Shown piece by piece: positions 45,195 through 52,997 of a DNA stretch of 64,000 nt. The DNA comes from JANQJA01 sp040880285 (GTDB taxonomy: Bacteria; Pseudomonadota; Gammaproteobacteria; Pseudomonadales; Azotimanducaceae), in contig JBBDIT010000014.1 in assembly GCA_040880285.1 (NCBI GenBank), positions 108,770-172,769 of the forward strand, read 5' to 3'. Below the pieces are notes generated by a model that did not search any database, was not told the origin of the DNA, and was given only the letters and a program-made list of their open reading frames with translations. A program made the position numbers and the translations under genes. Position 1 is the first letter of the stretch. Each line of letters begins with the position of its first letter.

Positions 45195-46094
45195 TCAGAC
45201 CGGCGTCTTGAACCTGGCGCCCTTGACGACAAACATGTCAATCTCGGTTCTCTCCAATACTGCTTCTGCCGTGTTACCGATGAACAAGCCAGAGGCCCCG
45301 GATCGAGCGATTGTCCCGATGACCGTCGCGCCGGCACCTATATCTTTGGCGTATTCATGCAACACGAGTTGCGGCGAACCCTCCCGCAGGTGGACATTGT
45401 CTTCGGCAATCCCGTGCTCTTTCGCCAATACCCGGGCCAGGTCAAATTCTTCGTCATACTTGCCGCGTATAATCTGGTAGGCGAGCGGATCGGCAACGGC
45501 GGCCCGGCTATTTACTACCGCAGGGCCATAGGCATATACCAGGTGAACTTCTGATTCGAGCACCTGAGCCAGGACCAGCGCCTGTTCCACAACAACCTGG
45601 TTCAGTTCCTTGTGCGCCTCGTCTTCATCGCCGACATCGACGGCTGCTATCACCGGTTTACCATGCACTTTGGGTTCATCGCTTACCATCAGGATGGGTG
45701 TCGGGCATAACCGGATCAGGTTCCAATCGGTCGAAGTATAAAACGCACGCTTCAGGACACCATGCTGCCTGAGCGGCTTGAACACAATGTCAGCCTTGAA
45801 TTCCCTGGCGCTTTTAATGATGTCTTCATACAGCCGGTCAATTATCTGGACTTCTGTCTCAATACTGTAGCCAATCTCTTGAAAGGGCTTCACCAGCGCG
45901 CTCAGCCACTGTTGCCGCTCTGTCACATGTGATTTCATTTTGCTTTTACCGGCTTCCCGCGCCAGAACCGGTTGTACATCGATATAGTAGTCGACCTTGT
46001 AATGTACGTCGGCCGCCGGCGGAATCTCTTTTACGCGGTTTAGCGCGGAGTGATCCGTTTCTTCAGGGTCTACAACAACCAGGATGTTTGTCAT
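45195..46094 (-). CDS. Tandem universal stress protein (UspE-like)
   Basis: A 299-residue protein with two Usp domains. Unit 1 is residues about 1-150 (ILVVVDPEETDHSALNRV). Unit 2 (PVIAAVDVGDEDEAHKELN) ends in the ATP-binding signature GTIARSGASGLFIGNTAE (G-x2-G-x9-G-N-T type). The length and double-domain layout are those of UspE. It is cytoplasmic and probably supports survival under oxygen limitation or growth arrest. An FNR-type class II promoter at 46134-46175 precedes it, the same architecture as for the oxidase operon downstream. It is divergent from heme A synthase. Confidence 0.88.
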   Translation of the reverse strand: MTNILVVVDPEETDHSALNRVKEIPPAADVHYKVDYYIDVQPVLAREAGKSKMKSHVTERQQWLSALVKPFQEIGYSIETEVQIIDRLYEDIIKSAREFKADIVFKPLRQHGVLKRAFYTSTDWNLIRLCPTPILMVSDEPKVHGKPVIAAVDVGDEDEAHKELNQVVVEQALVLAQVLESEVHLVYAYGPAVVNSRAAVADPLAYQIIRGKYDEEFDLARVLAKEHGIAEDNVHLREGSPQLVLHEYAKDIGAGATVIGTIARSGASGLFIGNTAEAVLERTEIDMFVVKGARFKTPV

Positions 46095-46133
46095 CTAGCG
46101 GCTCCTTCACGAGGCCATTTCCACCTGGGAGGA

Positions 46134-46175
46134 ATTCTACGTTACGTGCCCAAATGGGCTTATGATTCAAGTCAA
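46134..46175 (-). promoter_or_regulatory. FNR/ANR-type class II promoter of the universal stress gene
   Basis: Leftward, TTGACTTGAATCAT (46175-46162) matches the FNR box at 8 of 10 positions, and TAGAAT (46139-46134) matches the -10 consensus at 5 of 6. With a start at 46127 the box centre is at -41.5 and the -10 at -12 to -7. The box covers the first in-frame ATG (46162) of the divergent heme A synthase frame, which argues against that ATG being used. Confidence 0.65.
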
Positions 46176-46224
46176 GCGGGTGTGCATTGTGGATCGTCTC
46201 AACTTAAAGCTATATTACGCCGTC

Positions 46225-47169
46225 ATGTCATCATCAAATACCCGGCTCTATCAGTTCACCCTTGTCGCGTTACTCCTGAGCATCGTGATGACAATCCTGA
46301 GCGCCTACATCCGTCTGGCAGATGCCGGGTACGGTTGTAGCCCCTGGCCCGGCTGTTTTACCACAGATATCATCGTCGACCCGGATCCCGGTGTCACTAT
46401 TTCCGGACAGGACTCAAATATCGTACTGAGAGGCTTACATCGCCTGCTGGCCACTGTTTTTGGCCTACTCGCCTTGATCATCATGATGGCGGCATTGTGG
46501 TACCGTAAGGAACTCAGGCTCACTCCGGCATGGTCGGTTGCCGTTGTGCTGATCATGGTGATCTTGTCCTACGTCGGCATGAATACGCCCAACATCCAAT
46601 TCCCCATAATAACTATGGTCAATCTGTCAGGCGGTATGCTGCTATCGATGATACTGCTTCACATGCTATTGCGATTACAGGATCCAACCGGATACCAATT
46701 TACCGTAACCGGACTCTTATCCATCCTTACCGTTATTGTAGGCTTTGTACTGGTGGTATCCGGAGCCTGGGTCAGCGGCAACTTCGCGGCCGCGGCCTGC
46801 GATGGCTTCCTGTCTTGTGGCCAGATGCAAGGTACCGCGAGCGAAAGTTTCGCGCTAAATCGCAAGCTATCGATTGTAGAAGGCCAGCTTGCCAGTGCTC
46901 AGATTGACGCTCGCATCACCTATGTACATCATGCGCTAACATCAGTTTTTGGTGTGTTGGTATTTGTTTGTACGGTACTTGCAATTACGCGCCGGGGCCC
47001 GGCATTTTATAACCTTGCCCCGCCAGCACTTACGATAGCAGGTATTGTGATCGGAATGCTGGAAATAGACAGCCCGTCACTAATCCTGGCAACAATGCAC
47101 AATGCCCTGGCGCTTGCGCTCTTGCTTGGCCTCGTACTACAGTCCAACAAGTTGATGCAACCATGGTAG
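46225..47169 (+). CDS. ctaA: Heme A synthase, Cox15/CtaA family
   Basis: A 314-residue, eight-helix membrane protein that oxidises the C8 methyl of heme O to give heme A for cytochrome oxidases. Visible are the internal duplication, the first loop with a cysteine pair in GYGCSPWPGCF, RGLHRLLATVFGL (heme-binding His) and the matching HHALTSVFGVL and MHNALALALLL in the second half, plus a second cysteine pair in ACDGFLSCG. The frame is open from 46162, but ATG 46225 (MSSSNTRLYQF) puts the first helix at the usual distance and avoids the FNR box; a TATATT lies at 46211-46216. The presence of ctaA implies that one oxidase in the cell uses heme A. Confidence 0.88.
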   Translation: MSSSNTRLYQFTLVALLLSIVMTILSAYIRLADAGYGCSPWPGCFTTDIIVDPDPGVTISGQDSNIVLRGLHRLLATVFGLLALIIMMAALWYRKELRLTPAWSVAVVLIMVILSYVGMNTPNIQFPIITMVNLSGGMLLSMILLHMLLRLQDPTGYQFTVTGLLSILTVIVGFVLVVSGAWVSGNFAAAACDGFLSCGQMQGTASESFALNRKLSIVEGQLASAQIDARITYVHHALTSVFGVLVFVCTVLAITRRGPAFYNLAPPALTIAGIVIGMLEIDSPSLILATMHNALALALLLGLVLQSNKLMQPW

Positions 47170-47360
47170 AAATTCTTGTATTTACGGTCGTCGGAATCTT
47201 TGTGTACCTGCTGGCCGATGCCGCCCTCAACGCACTCGAAAAAATGCATGGGGAACCGATTCCCTACCGAAGCATCGTGTTCTTCGTTGTTTTCTTCCTG
47301 CTGATCATAATCTCATTTAATATGATCAATTTACTGTTTGGCGCTGGCGCCAACGCCTGA
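47163..47360 (+). CDS. Small two-helix membrane protein coupled to heme A synthase
   Basis: A 65-residue protein with two membrane helices (ILVFTVVGIFVYLLADA and IVFFVVFFLLIIISFNMI). Its ATG overlaps the end of the heme A synthase gene (ATGGTAG, sharing bases 47163-47169), so the two are translationally coupled. No family is recognised. It may be an accessory of the synthase or of the oxidase assembly line. It is convergent with the LysR gene at 47388. Confidence 0.7.
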   Translation: MVEILVFTVVGIFVYLLADAALNALEKMHGEPIPYRSIVFFVVFFLLIIISFNMINLLFGAGANA

Positions 47361-47387
47361 TCAGCCAATACCTGGTCAGTCGGCTCA

Positions 47388-48299
47388 TCAGTCATCGGGC
47401 TCATAGTGGACCTCGTGATATTTGTGTCGAATGAAGTCCTTGAAAATTGTTTGCAATCCAGAGCCATAGCTCTTGGCACGACAAACCAGGAAGACTTCGC
47501 GCCGTAACAAATCCTCTCCAGGAAACAGTTGTACCAGAGAACCGTCGCACAATAGCGACTTCGCCGACACATCAAGCAATAGCGCAACGCCCATGCCCAC
47601 ACGTACCATTTCCAGAATGGCGCCTTCGCTGGTGGCACTGTGGCAACTTTCAATTTGAGCGGGTTCATCTCCGACCACAGGTCCGAGCAACCGGGAAATC
47701 CTTGGAATGTTAACGTACGAGGGCAGGATCAACTGATTGTTCCTTACCAGTGCTGCGAGGTTCTCCGGGACCCCTTCCCGGTCTATGAAATCCGGCGATG
47801 CAACGGCAACCAGATTGGCTGTCGCAATCGGAATCGCTACCAACCGCACGTCTGTAAGCGATTCAATACGAAAGGCAAAGTCATACTGGTGTTCAATCAG
47901 ATCTTCGACCTGGTTTGAAATACTCAAATTGAGCTTCACATCTTTATATTTACGAGTGAAGTCGGACAGATACGAGAGCAGTTCTGTCCGCAACAACACT
48001 TCGGGAATGGAGATCGAGAGCTTACCGGCAGGGGCCTTCAGTCGATCCCTGACTGATCGCTCTGCCTCATCAACGCTCTTGAGAATTTCTTTACACTGGT
48101 AATAGAACTCTTCACCTACATTCGTAACCATAATGGACTGGGTTGTTCTGTCGATGAGCGTAACACCAAGGTCCTCTTCCAGCTTTGCCAGTTGTTTACT
48201 GATGGTCGACGTCGATCGATGCAGCTTTTCAGCTGCCTGGGTCAGGCTTTTTCGCTCAACGATGGTGACGAACGTCCTGTATTCATGCAGTTTCGACAT
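47388..48299 (-). CDS. LysR-family transcriptional regulator
   Basis: A 303-residue LysR regulator: the N-terminal winged helix (TIVERKSLTQAAEKLHRST then STISKQLAKLEEDLGVTL) and a C-terminal type 2 periplasmic-binding-like co-inducer domain (FAFRIESLTDVRLVAIPI). The target is unknown. The divergent gene at 48451 is the classical LysR partner arrangement, with 151 bases between the two starts, so that small secreted protein is a candidate target. Confidence 0.9.
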   Translation of the reverse strand: MSKLHEYRTFVTIVERKSLTQAAEKLHRSTSTISKQLAKLEEDLGVTLIDRTTQSIMVTNVGEEFYYQCKEILKSVDEAERSVRDRLKAPAGKLSISIPEVLLRTELLSYLSDFTRKYKDVKLNLSISNQVEDLIEHQYDFAFRIESLTDVRLVAIPIATANLVAVASPDFIDREGVPENLAALVRNNQLILPSYVNIPRISRLLGPVVGDEPAQIESCHSATSEGAILEMVRVGMGVALLLDVSAKSLLCDGSLVQLFPGEDLLRREVFLVCRAKSYGSGLQTIFKDFIRHKYHEVHYEPDD

Positions 48300-48450
48300 A
48301 GTGTTGCGCTTTTAGAAAAACAGATTTCGCTTTTTTTGAATATAGATCGTAGCGAGGTCGCAGTATATTGCGTTCCTGCAAGATCACGCCAACAAATTTG
48401 GCGAACACCTGACTTGAATCATTATTTTTCAGTTACAGCAGGATTTGGTT

Positions 48451-48792
48451 ATGAGAAAGACACCATTAGCAACAGTAGCAACATTGATTATAGGCCTCGC
48501 CACCTCTCCCTTGGTATTGGGGAACGAGATTGACGACCGGGGCTATCGCAATTGCATCAAGGCGCTGGGTTCAGAGTTCCGTACCGAAGGTCTGGTGGTA
48601 GACCGACAGATCTTTATTCAGAAATCGGCTCATCAAAAAACCTATTTTATGAATGGTTATGTCTGGGACGATAGCGATCGTGCACGCGTCAAACTCGCCT
48701 GCATCACAAGCACAAGTGGCCGCAACGTCGAAAGCCTGGTAACTGACTCCGGCGAATACTACCTGGAACAGGGTGGAGTCGCCTCACGGTAG
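48451..48792 (+). CDS. Small secreted protein next to the LysR regulator
   Basis: A 113-residue protein with a signal peptide (MRKTPLATVATLIIGLATSP, cleavage probably after VLG) and a mature domain of about 85 residues with two cysteines (RNCIKAL and LACITS) that could form a disulfide. It is not a family I recognise. ATG 48451 has an AGGA site seven bases upstream; a TTG at 48445 is in frame but less likely. A strong terminator follows the stop, so it is a single-gene transcript. Confidence 0.75.
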   Translation: MRKTPLATVATLIIGLATSPLVLGNEIDDRGYRNCIKALGSEFRTEGLVVDRQIFIQKSAHQKTYFMNGYVWDDSDRARVKLACITSTSGRNVESLVTDSGEYYLEQGGVASR

Positions 48793-48802
48793 GTGTGTAA
48801 GT

Positions 48803-48839
48803 GGTGGGCCGGAGTAGCGGCTGGCTCACCGCTTTTTTT
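48803..48839 (+). terminator. Rho-independent terminator
   Basis: GGTGGGCC (48803-48810) pairs with GGCTCACC (48823-48830), one G-T pair included, across a 12-base loop, followed by CGC and seven T (48833-48839). It ends the transcript of the small secreted protein. Confidence 0.75.
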
Positions 48840-48859
48840 CAATTTCTGACAACGCCAAT

Positions 48860-50020
48860 TTAATCCGGGGCCGTTACTACAAAACCAATCGTTTCAATTT
48901 CGTCACGCAGTGGCGGTGACACGTCTTGAACCGCAATCTGATAGTGTGAAAACTCGTGCCTGTCAACCTGCCGCGCCCTGGCAAGATCAAACAGATTTTC
49001 TTCTACCGCGTGATCGACGTTTCGCTTAAATTCGTCACTGATTTGTCGCAGGGGGAATACTTCCAACAGCAAACTATCCAGGTCGGTTGAGCACTTGATC
49101 GGCTTACCCGATATGGATTCACGATTTGGCGCCAGTTCGCCTCGAAGCCCACCTCCTTCTTCCAGCTCGTAATGTTCACTCAAAGCCCTGGCAAGGCGCA
49201 GCGTGGCGGCGAGTTTTGCCTCGAAGCTGTAACCGGCAATGTGAGGCGTTGCCAGGTCGACTTTTTCGACCAGAGAGGCCTCAACTTTTGGTTCACCGTC
49301 CCATACGTCGATAACGCTAAGTACATCTGGACGCGATGCCAGCAGCCTTTTCAACGCAACGCTATCGATGACTTCGCCCCTCGATGTATTGATTAAAATT
49401 GCATTCGGAATCAGCTGATCCAGTTCCTTATCGGCCAACATATGAAACGTCGGGTGCGGCCCCTGTGTCGTCAATGGCACATGCAGACTCACTACACTCG
49501 ATGCCAGCACTGCTGCGAGATCGCCAAACCGAACACCAATGGATTCGAGATCCTGTCGATCAACCGGTGTCAGCAATGGATCAAATGCCAGCGTCTCAAA
49601 CCCGAGGGCACGCAGTTTTCGTAGTAACCGACTACCGACTGCACCGGCACCAATGACGCCAACCTGACAACCCATGGTGGGCCCATCGTAATATGATCGC
49701 AGGTAGGCAAACGCGGTCAGGCAATACTCTACAACCGCATTGGCGTTGGTTCCTTTTGCATCTGCAAATTCGATCCCTTCTTGCACCAGGTAGTCAAGAT
49801 CCACATGATCAGTGCCGCTGGTAGCCGTACCCACAAAGCGGACAGCTGTGCCTGTTAACAACGCACGATCGACACGCGTAATCGACCGCACCAGCAGCAC
49901 ATCAGCATCGCGCAGATCTGTATTGGATATCGTGCGGCCCGGAACCTTCACCAATTCACCAATATCCTTGAAAAATGAGTCGACCGCGACGATGTTCTGG
50001 TCAGCAACTATTCGGATCAT
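48860..50020 (-). CDS. pdxB: Erythronate-4-phosphate dehydrogenase
   Basis: A 386-residue D-2-hydroxyacid dehydrogenase of the PdxB type, the second step of the DXP-dependent route to pyridoxal phosphate: 4-phospho-erythronate to 2-oxo-3-hydroxy-4-phosphobutanoate. Visible are VADQNIVAVDSFF, RSITRVDRALL, FVGTATSGTDHVD, the NAD-binding VGVIGAGAVGSRL, the catalytic region INTSRGEVIDS and DVWDGEP, and the His in LATPHIAGYS, plus the PdxB-specific C-terminal dimerisation domain. It is the last gene of a leftward run starting with the PAS or diiron genes. Confidence 0.93.
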   Translation of the reverse strand: MIRIVADQNIVAVDSFFKDIGELVKVPGRTISNTDLRDADVLLVRSITRVDRALLTGTAVRFVGTATSGTDHVDLDYLVQEGIEFADAKGTNANAVVEYCLTAFAYLRSYYDGPTMGCQVGVIGAGAVGSRLLRKLRALGFETLAFDPLLTPVDRQDLESIGVRFGDLAAVLASSVVSLHVPLTTQGPHPTFHMLADKELDQLIPNAILINTSRGEVIDSVALKRLLASRPDVLSVIDVWDGEPKVEASLVEKVDLATPHIAGYSFEAKLAATLRLARALSEHYELEEGGGLRGELAPNRESISGKPIKCSTDLDSLLLEVFPLRQISDEFKRNVDHAVEENLFDLARARQVDRHEFSHYQIAVQDVSPPLRDEIETIGFVVTAPD

Positions 50021-50039
50021 CGATTGGGTCCCTGTGGGA

Positions 50040-50399
50040 CTAGTAACGTGAGGGCAGCCGATATAAAAAGGTCGCCGTCGTAATGCCTATTAACGCTAAC
50101 GCAATCTGCCCGTAGATATTAGGCATCGCAAAGGTGATTGATAACGAAATGGTTACGGCAATGAGCGCAATGGATATCAGCTTGGTTTTACGAGGAATTG
50201 ATCTGTGTTCACGCCATTCAACGATCATAGGCCCAAAGGTCCGATCGTTTATTAAGCGCTGGTACAAACGGTCGGATGACCGCGCAAAACATGCGGCAGC
50301 CAACAACATAAATGGCGTCGTCGGTAGAATTGGCAGGAATGCGCCCAGGATTCCGATCCCCAGGCTAAGGCTACCGAACATGATCAGTAAATATTTCAC
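50040..50399 (-). CDS. DUF454 (YbaN-like) inner-membrane protein
   Basis: A 119-residue protein with three or four membrane helices. The family block LGAFLPILPTTPFMLLAA then CFARSSDRLYQRL is present. GTG at 50399 (VKYLLIMFG, read as M-K-Y-L-L) gives the family-typical N-terminus and overlaps the likely TGA stop of the upstream ferredoxin. The gene is therefore complete and lies entirely left of the assembly gap. Its role in the cell is unknown. Confidence 0.85.
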   Translation of the reverse strand: MKYLLIMFGSLSLGIGILGAFLPILPTTPFMLLAAACFARSSDRLYQRLINDRTFGPMIVEWREHRSIPRKTKLISIALIAVTISLSITFAMPNIYGQIALALIGITTATFLYRLPSRY

Positions 50400-50597
50400 A
50401 CTGGCTGGCTCATCNNNNNNNNNNNNNNNNNNNNNNNNNNNNNNNNNNNNNNNNNNNNNNNNNNNNNNNNNNNNNNNNNNNNNNNNNNNNNNNNNNNNNN
50501 NNNNNNNNNNNNNNGCAGCCTGCATGATAGACGTCCCAGCAGGCACATCTACCTCGTGTACCGTACCATTGTGCTCGATAAAGACGACCCTGGGCAT
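50396..50597 (-). CDS. [2Fe-2S] ferredoxin, interrupted by the assembly gap
   Basis: ATG 50597 begins MPRVVFIEHNGTVHEVDVPA followed by GTSIMQA, the N-terminus of the adrenodoxin-like ferredoxins that serve bacterial P450s. The four cluster cysteines and most of the protein lie in the gap. On the other side, ATGAGCCAGCCAGTGTGA gives a plausible C-terminal M-S-Q-P-V and stop at 50396, overlapping the DUF454 start. Such ferredoxins have about 105-110 residues, while only about 32 codons are visible, so some 220 bases are missing rather than 100. It probably feeds electrons to the P450 at 52998. Confidence 0.75.
50415..50514. other. Assembly gap (100 N)
   Basis: Exactly 100 unknown bases, the usual placeholder for a gap of unknown length. 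It falls inside the ferredoxin gene. Confidence 0.99.
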
Positions 50598-50598
50598 A

Positions 50599-51774
50599 TC
50601 AATGGTGGACCGTAATGTCACGGCCCTCCGCGATGATGTAGCGCAGCTCATCATCCGCCCCGGGCACCGGAATCAAGGAGAAATCCAACTCCCTTCCAGC
50701 GCCGAGCGTCGTTCTGGTGCGTATGACTTCTCCCTGCGCGCAACGTTCTACCGCTTGTTTCAGGTTACGTCTGGCCTCGTCAATGGCGGCTTGCGCGGTC
50801 ACATCGGCCGCAGCCCTATAGGGATCCGCTGTATCATGCCACCAATCCAACTGCCAAACCGATCTGCCCGGGGTATAGGCTGGCAGCATTGCACGCGCAG
50901 CGGCATTAATTTCAAGTACCTGGCCATCCGGCGCGAGCAAGGCCATTGCTTCCATTGCATGTTCAAACAAGGCACGAAACCTGGCTTCACTTTCAGCCAG
51001 GGCTTGTTCTCTTTGCTTGCGCCCCGCAATATCCCTGATCTGTGCGCTCAGGATCACCTGGCCATCGATTGTGGTCTTGGTAATGGAGGCCTCCAGAGAG
51101 AGTTTGTGCCCGTCCTTGTGAACACCGTAGATTTCTCCACGTTCCCCCATCATCTTTGATGGTACTTCACCCATGGCGAATTGCCTGGCAAGCACAAGGT
51201 GCTCACTGGCTATCTCTGCCGGCAACAAACTTGACAGGGGTTGACCAATAATTTCAGCCGCCGTATAACCGAATAATTCTTCGGCGCGAAGATTCCAATA
51301 AGTAATGTTTTGCTGTTCATTGACAGACAAGACCGCATCTTCACCAATTGCCAGTATTCGATTCGTGACCAGCTGCGCATGTCGCAATGCAGCCATCGTC
51401 TCATGCTGGGAGGTCACATCACGCAAGACGACGATGAACCTGGCTTCGTCTTGTGTCTCGTGTCTTGAAACCCTGACGCTGACCAGGCGCACGTCGCCGT
51501 GACGGGTCACCAGTTCCAGGTTCAAGTAACGAAGCTGGTCAGGGTCAGGTGCGCTTGCCCAGCGGCTAAACCACTCTATAACCTGGACACGCCTTCGTTC
51601 CGGCGTGGGCAGCAGCTTGCTCACATCACAGCCGGTCAGTTCGTTGGCAGAATAGCCGGTCAGTGATTCAAGCGCCTGATTCACAAACAGGATTTCTCCC
51701 TGAAGCGCCACAATCAACAGCGCTTCAGGGAGCTCATCCAACAACTGGCTTGTGTCTTCACGATTGAACGGCAT
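50599..51774 (-). CDS. Three-PAS-domain sensor without output domain
   Basis: A 391-residue cytoplasmic protein with three PAS domains: residues about 8-125 (ALLIVALQGEILFVNQALE..FIVVLRDVT), 135-255 (DAVLSVNEQQNITYWNLRA..ILSAQIRDI) and 265-390 (AMEAMALLAPDGQVLEINAAA..YIIAEGRDI). No kinase, GGDEF, EAL or HTH follows; the gene stops right after the third domain and two bases before the ferredoxin ATG. It may signal through protein contacts, or sense redox or ligand for the surrounding P450/ferredoxin/diiron genes. No bound-cofactor residue could be pinpointed. Confidence 0.85.
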   Translation of the reverse strand: MPFNREDTSQLLDELPEALLIVALQGEILFVNQALESLTGYSANELTGCDVSKLLPTPERRRVQVIEWFSRWASAPDPDQLRYLNLELVTRHGDVRLVSVRVSRHETQDEARFIVVLRDVTSQHETMAALRHAQLVTNRILAIGEDAVLSVNEQQNITYWNLRAEELFGYTAAEIIGQPLSSLLPAEIASEHLVLARQFAMGEVPSKMMGERGEIYGVHKDGHKLSLEASITKTTIDGQVILSAQIRDIAGRKQREQALAESEARFRALFEHAMEAMALLAPDGQVLEINAAARAMLPAYTPGRSVWQLDWWHDTADPYRAAADVTAQAAIDEARRNLKQAVERCAQGEVIRTRTTLGAGRELDFSLIPVPGADDELRYIIAEGRDITVHH

Positions 51775-51798
51775 CAGGGTATTTCTGTCCTACTCGTG

Positions 51799-52884
51799 TC
51801 AGTAGGACGCCCCCGCTTCATTCAATATGCTTTGGTCGGATTTCGCGTCTTCCATGGATTCCAGGATACTGAGATCCTCATTGACAGGAATACCTGCCGA
51901 CTCAAACAACTCCTTCGTACGCGGCGTGATCAAGCCCGCACGAACCAGCGCCGGAATCATCAAATCCTTGAGCGAGTGAACCTGGCCAGGGGGTAGATCC
52001 TGCACCAGTCCTTGCTCCGCCGCTGCCTTCATTCCAGCCATGAAATCTTCAGGACTGATATTGCTCACTTCCAGTACTTTCATGAAACCCGGGTCAATAT
52101 CTTTTTGCCCTTCCACCAGAATCTGGACGGCATCAAATGCAAACTGCGCCAGATTTTCACGGTCGTCCTGGTGCATCGCTGCAACCCGCGGGCCCAGGAA
52201 GGCGTGGCCAAATGAAACATGCCGGGACTCATCTCGCATAACATTGAACGTGATCGATTTGAGCAACGGCTCATCGGTCTGTCGGTACATATTATTAAAG
52301 GCCCCTAGCGCAAGCCCCTCGATGATCATGTTCATACCAATCATGACCTTATGCACATCCTGCGTACCAAGGGTGACGTCTACCAGTTTCTTTAACCAGC
52401 CGACCATCGGATAGTGCATGGCAATCTTGTTGACGTAACGATCATACACTTCGACATGCCGCGCCTCGTCCATGGTTTGGCTGGCCGCATAGTACTTCGC
52501 CCTGACATCATCAATGCCATGGGTGATCGTCGAGGCAGTGAGCAAAGCACCTTGTTCACCGTGGAGGAATTGTGACAGCATCTGTGCTGTCGAATGGGCA
52601 ATAAACGTCTCCTGCTGTGTCGCCGACAACGTCTTGAAGAATGGCATATCGTAATACTGGGTATTTTCCCGACGCATGATCGGATTGGAAGGATCGATCG
52701 TAACATCCCACTTCAGCTCATCTGCATTCCACTGATTGTTCTTTGCCCGTGTATACAAGTCTTTGACTTTTTCAATGTCAGTCTCGTAATTAAAGTTCCA
52801 ACTGACTTCCATCAGGGTCTTGTAGCTATCGACCAGTTCCTGTTTACGGTCATCGGACTCACGAATGTTTTCCAGTTCGGTCAT
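51799..52884 (-). CDS. Ferritin-like (AurF-type) diiron protein
   Basis: A 361-residue soluble helical protein with a carboxylate-bridged diiron site. The two halves carry the E-x-x-H-type motifs MDEARHVEVY (about residue 140) and MRDESRHVSFG (about residue 218), with further ligands expected in FLHGEQGAL and IIEGLALGAF. The fold resembles AurF/ferritin-like oxygenases that use O2 to oxidise amines, fatty acids or similar. Between a P450 and its ferredoxin it may share electrons or substrate with them. A dyad FNR-type site lies 59 bases before its ATG, so it is probably oxygen-regulated. Confidence 0.8.
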   Translation of the reverse strand: MTELENIRESDDRKQELVDSYKTLMEVSWNFNYETDIEKVKDLYTRAKNNQWNADELKWDVTIDPSNPIMRRENTQYYDMPFFKTLSATQQETFIAHSTAQMLSQFLHGEQGALLTASTITHGIDDVRAKYYAASQTMDEARHVEVYDRYVNKIAMHYPMVGWLKKLVDVTLGTQDVHKVMIGMNMIIEGLALGAFNNMYRQTDEPLLKSITFNVMRDESRHVSFGHAFLGPRVAAMHQDDRENLAQFAFDAVQILVEGQKDIDPGFMKVLEVSNISPEDFMAGMKAAAEQGLVQDLPPGQVHSLKDLMIPALVRAGLITPRTKELFESAGIPVNEDLSILESMEDAKSDQSILNEAGASY

Positions 52885-52914
52885 GTCTCTTACCCTTATT
52901 GTTGCCCAGGGTTC

Positions 52915-52956
52915 AATAATGACGAATGGAAATGGATTTTCTTTGACTCAAGTCAA
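52915..52956 (-). promoter_or_regulatory. FNR/ANR-type site upstream of the diiron gene
   Basis: TTGACTCAAGTCAA (52943-52956) is a perfect dyad of half-sites TTGAC/GTCAA, 8 of 10 to the FNR consensus. A weak -10 (CATTAT, 52921-52916) lies within one base of class II spacing. It is between the P450 stop and the diiron ATG, so a separate transcript could begin here. Confidence 0.5.
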
Positions 52957-52997
52957 GCAAACCTGTGCTTTGCGTGATAATGCGCGGTACAGGGCGT

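Noticed and set aside
46162..46224. Upstream ATG of heme A synthase
   Set aside because: It lies inside the FNR-type box and adds an atypical extension; ATG 46225 fits the family.
48409..48422. CTGACTTGAATCAT, similar to the FNR-type box at 46162
   Set aside because: Only 7 of 10 positions match, and neither neighbouring gene has a -10 at a workable distance; class II spacing for the rightward gene would put the start inside the coding sequence.
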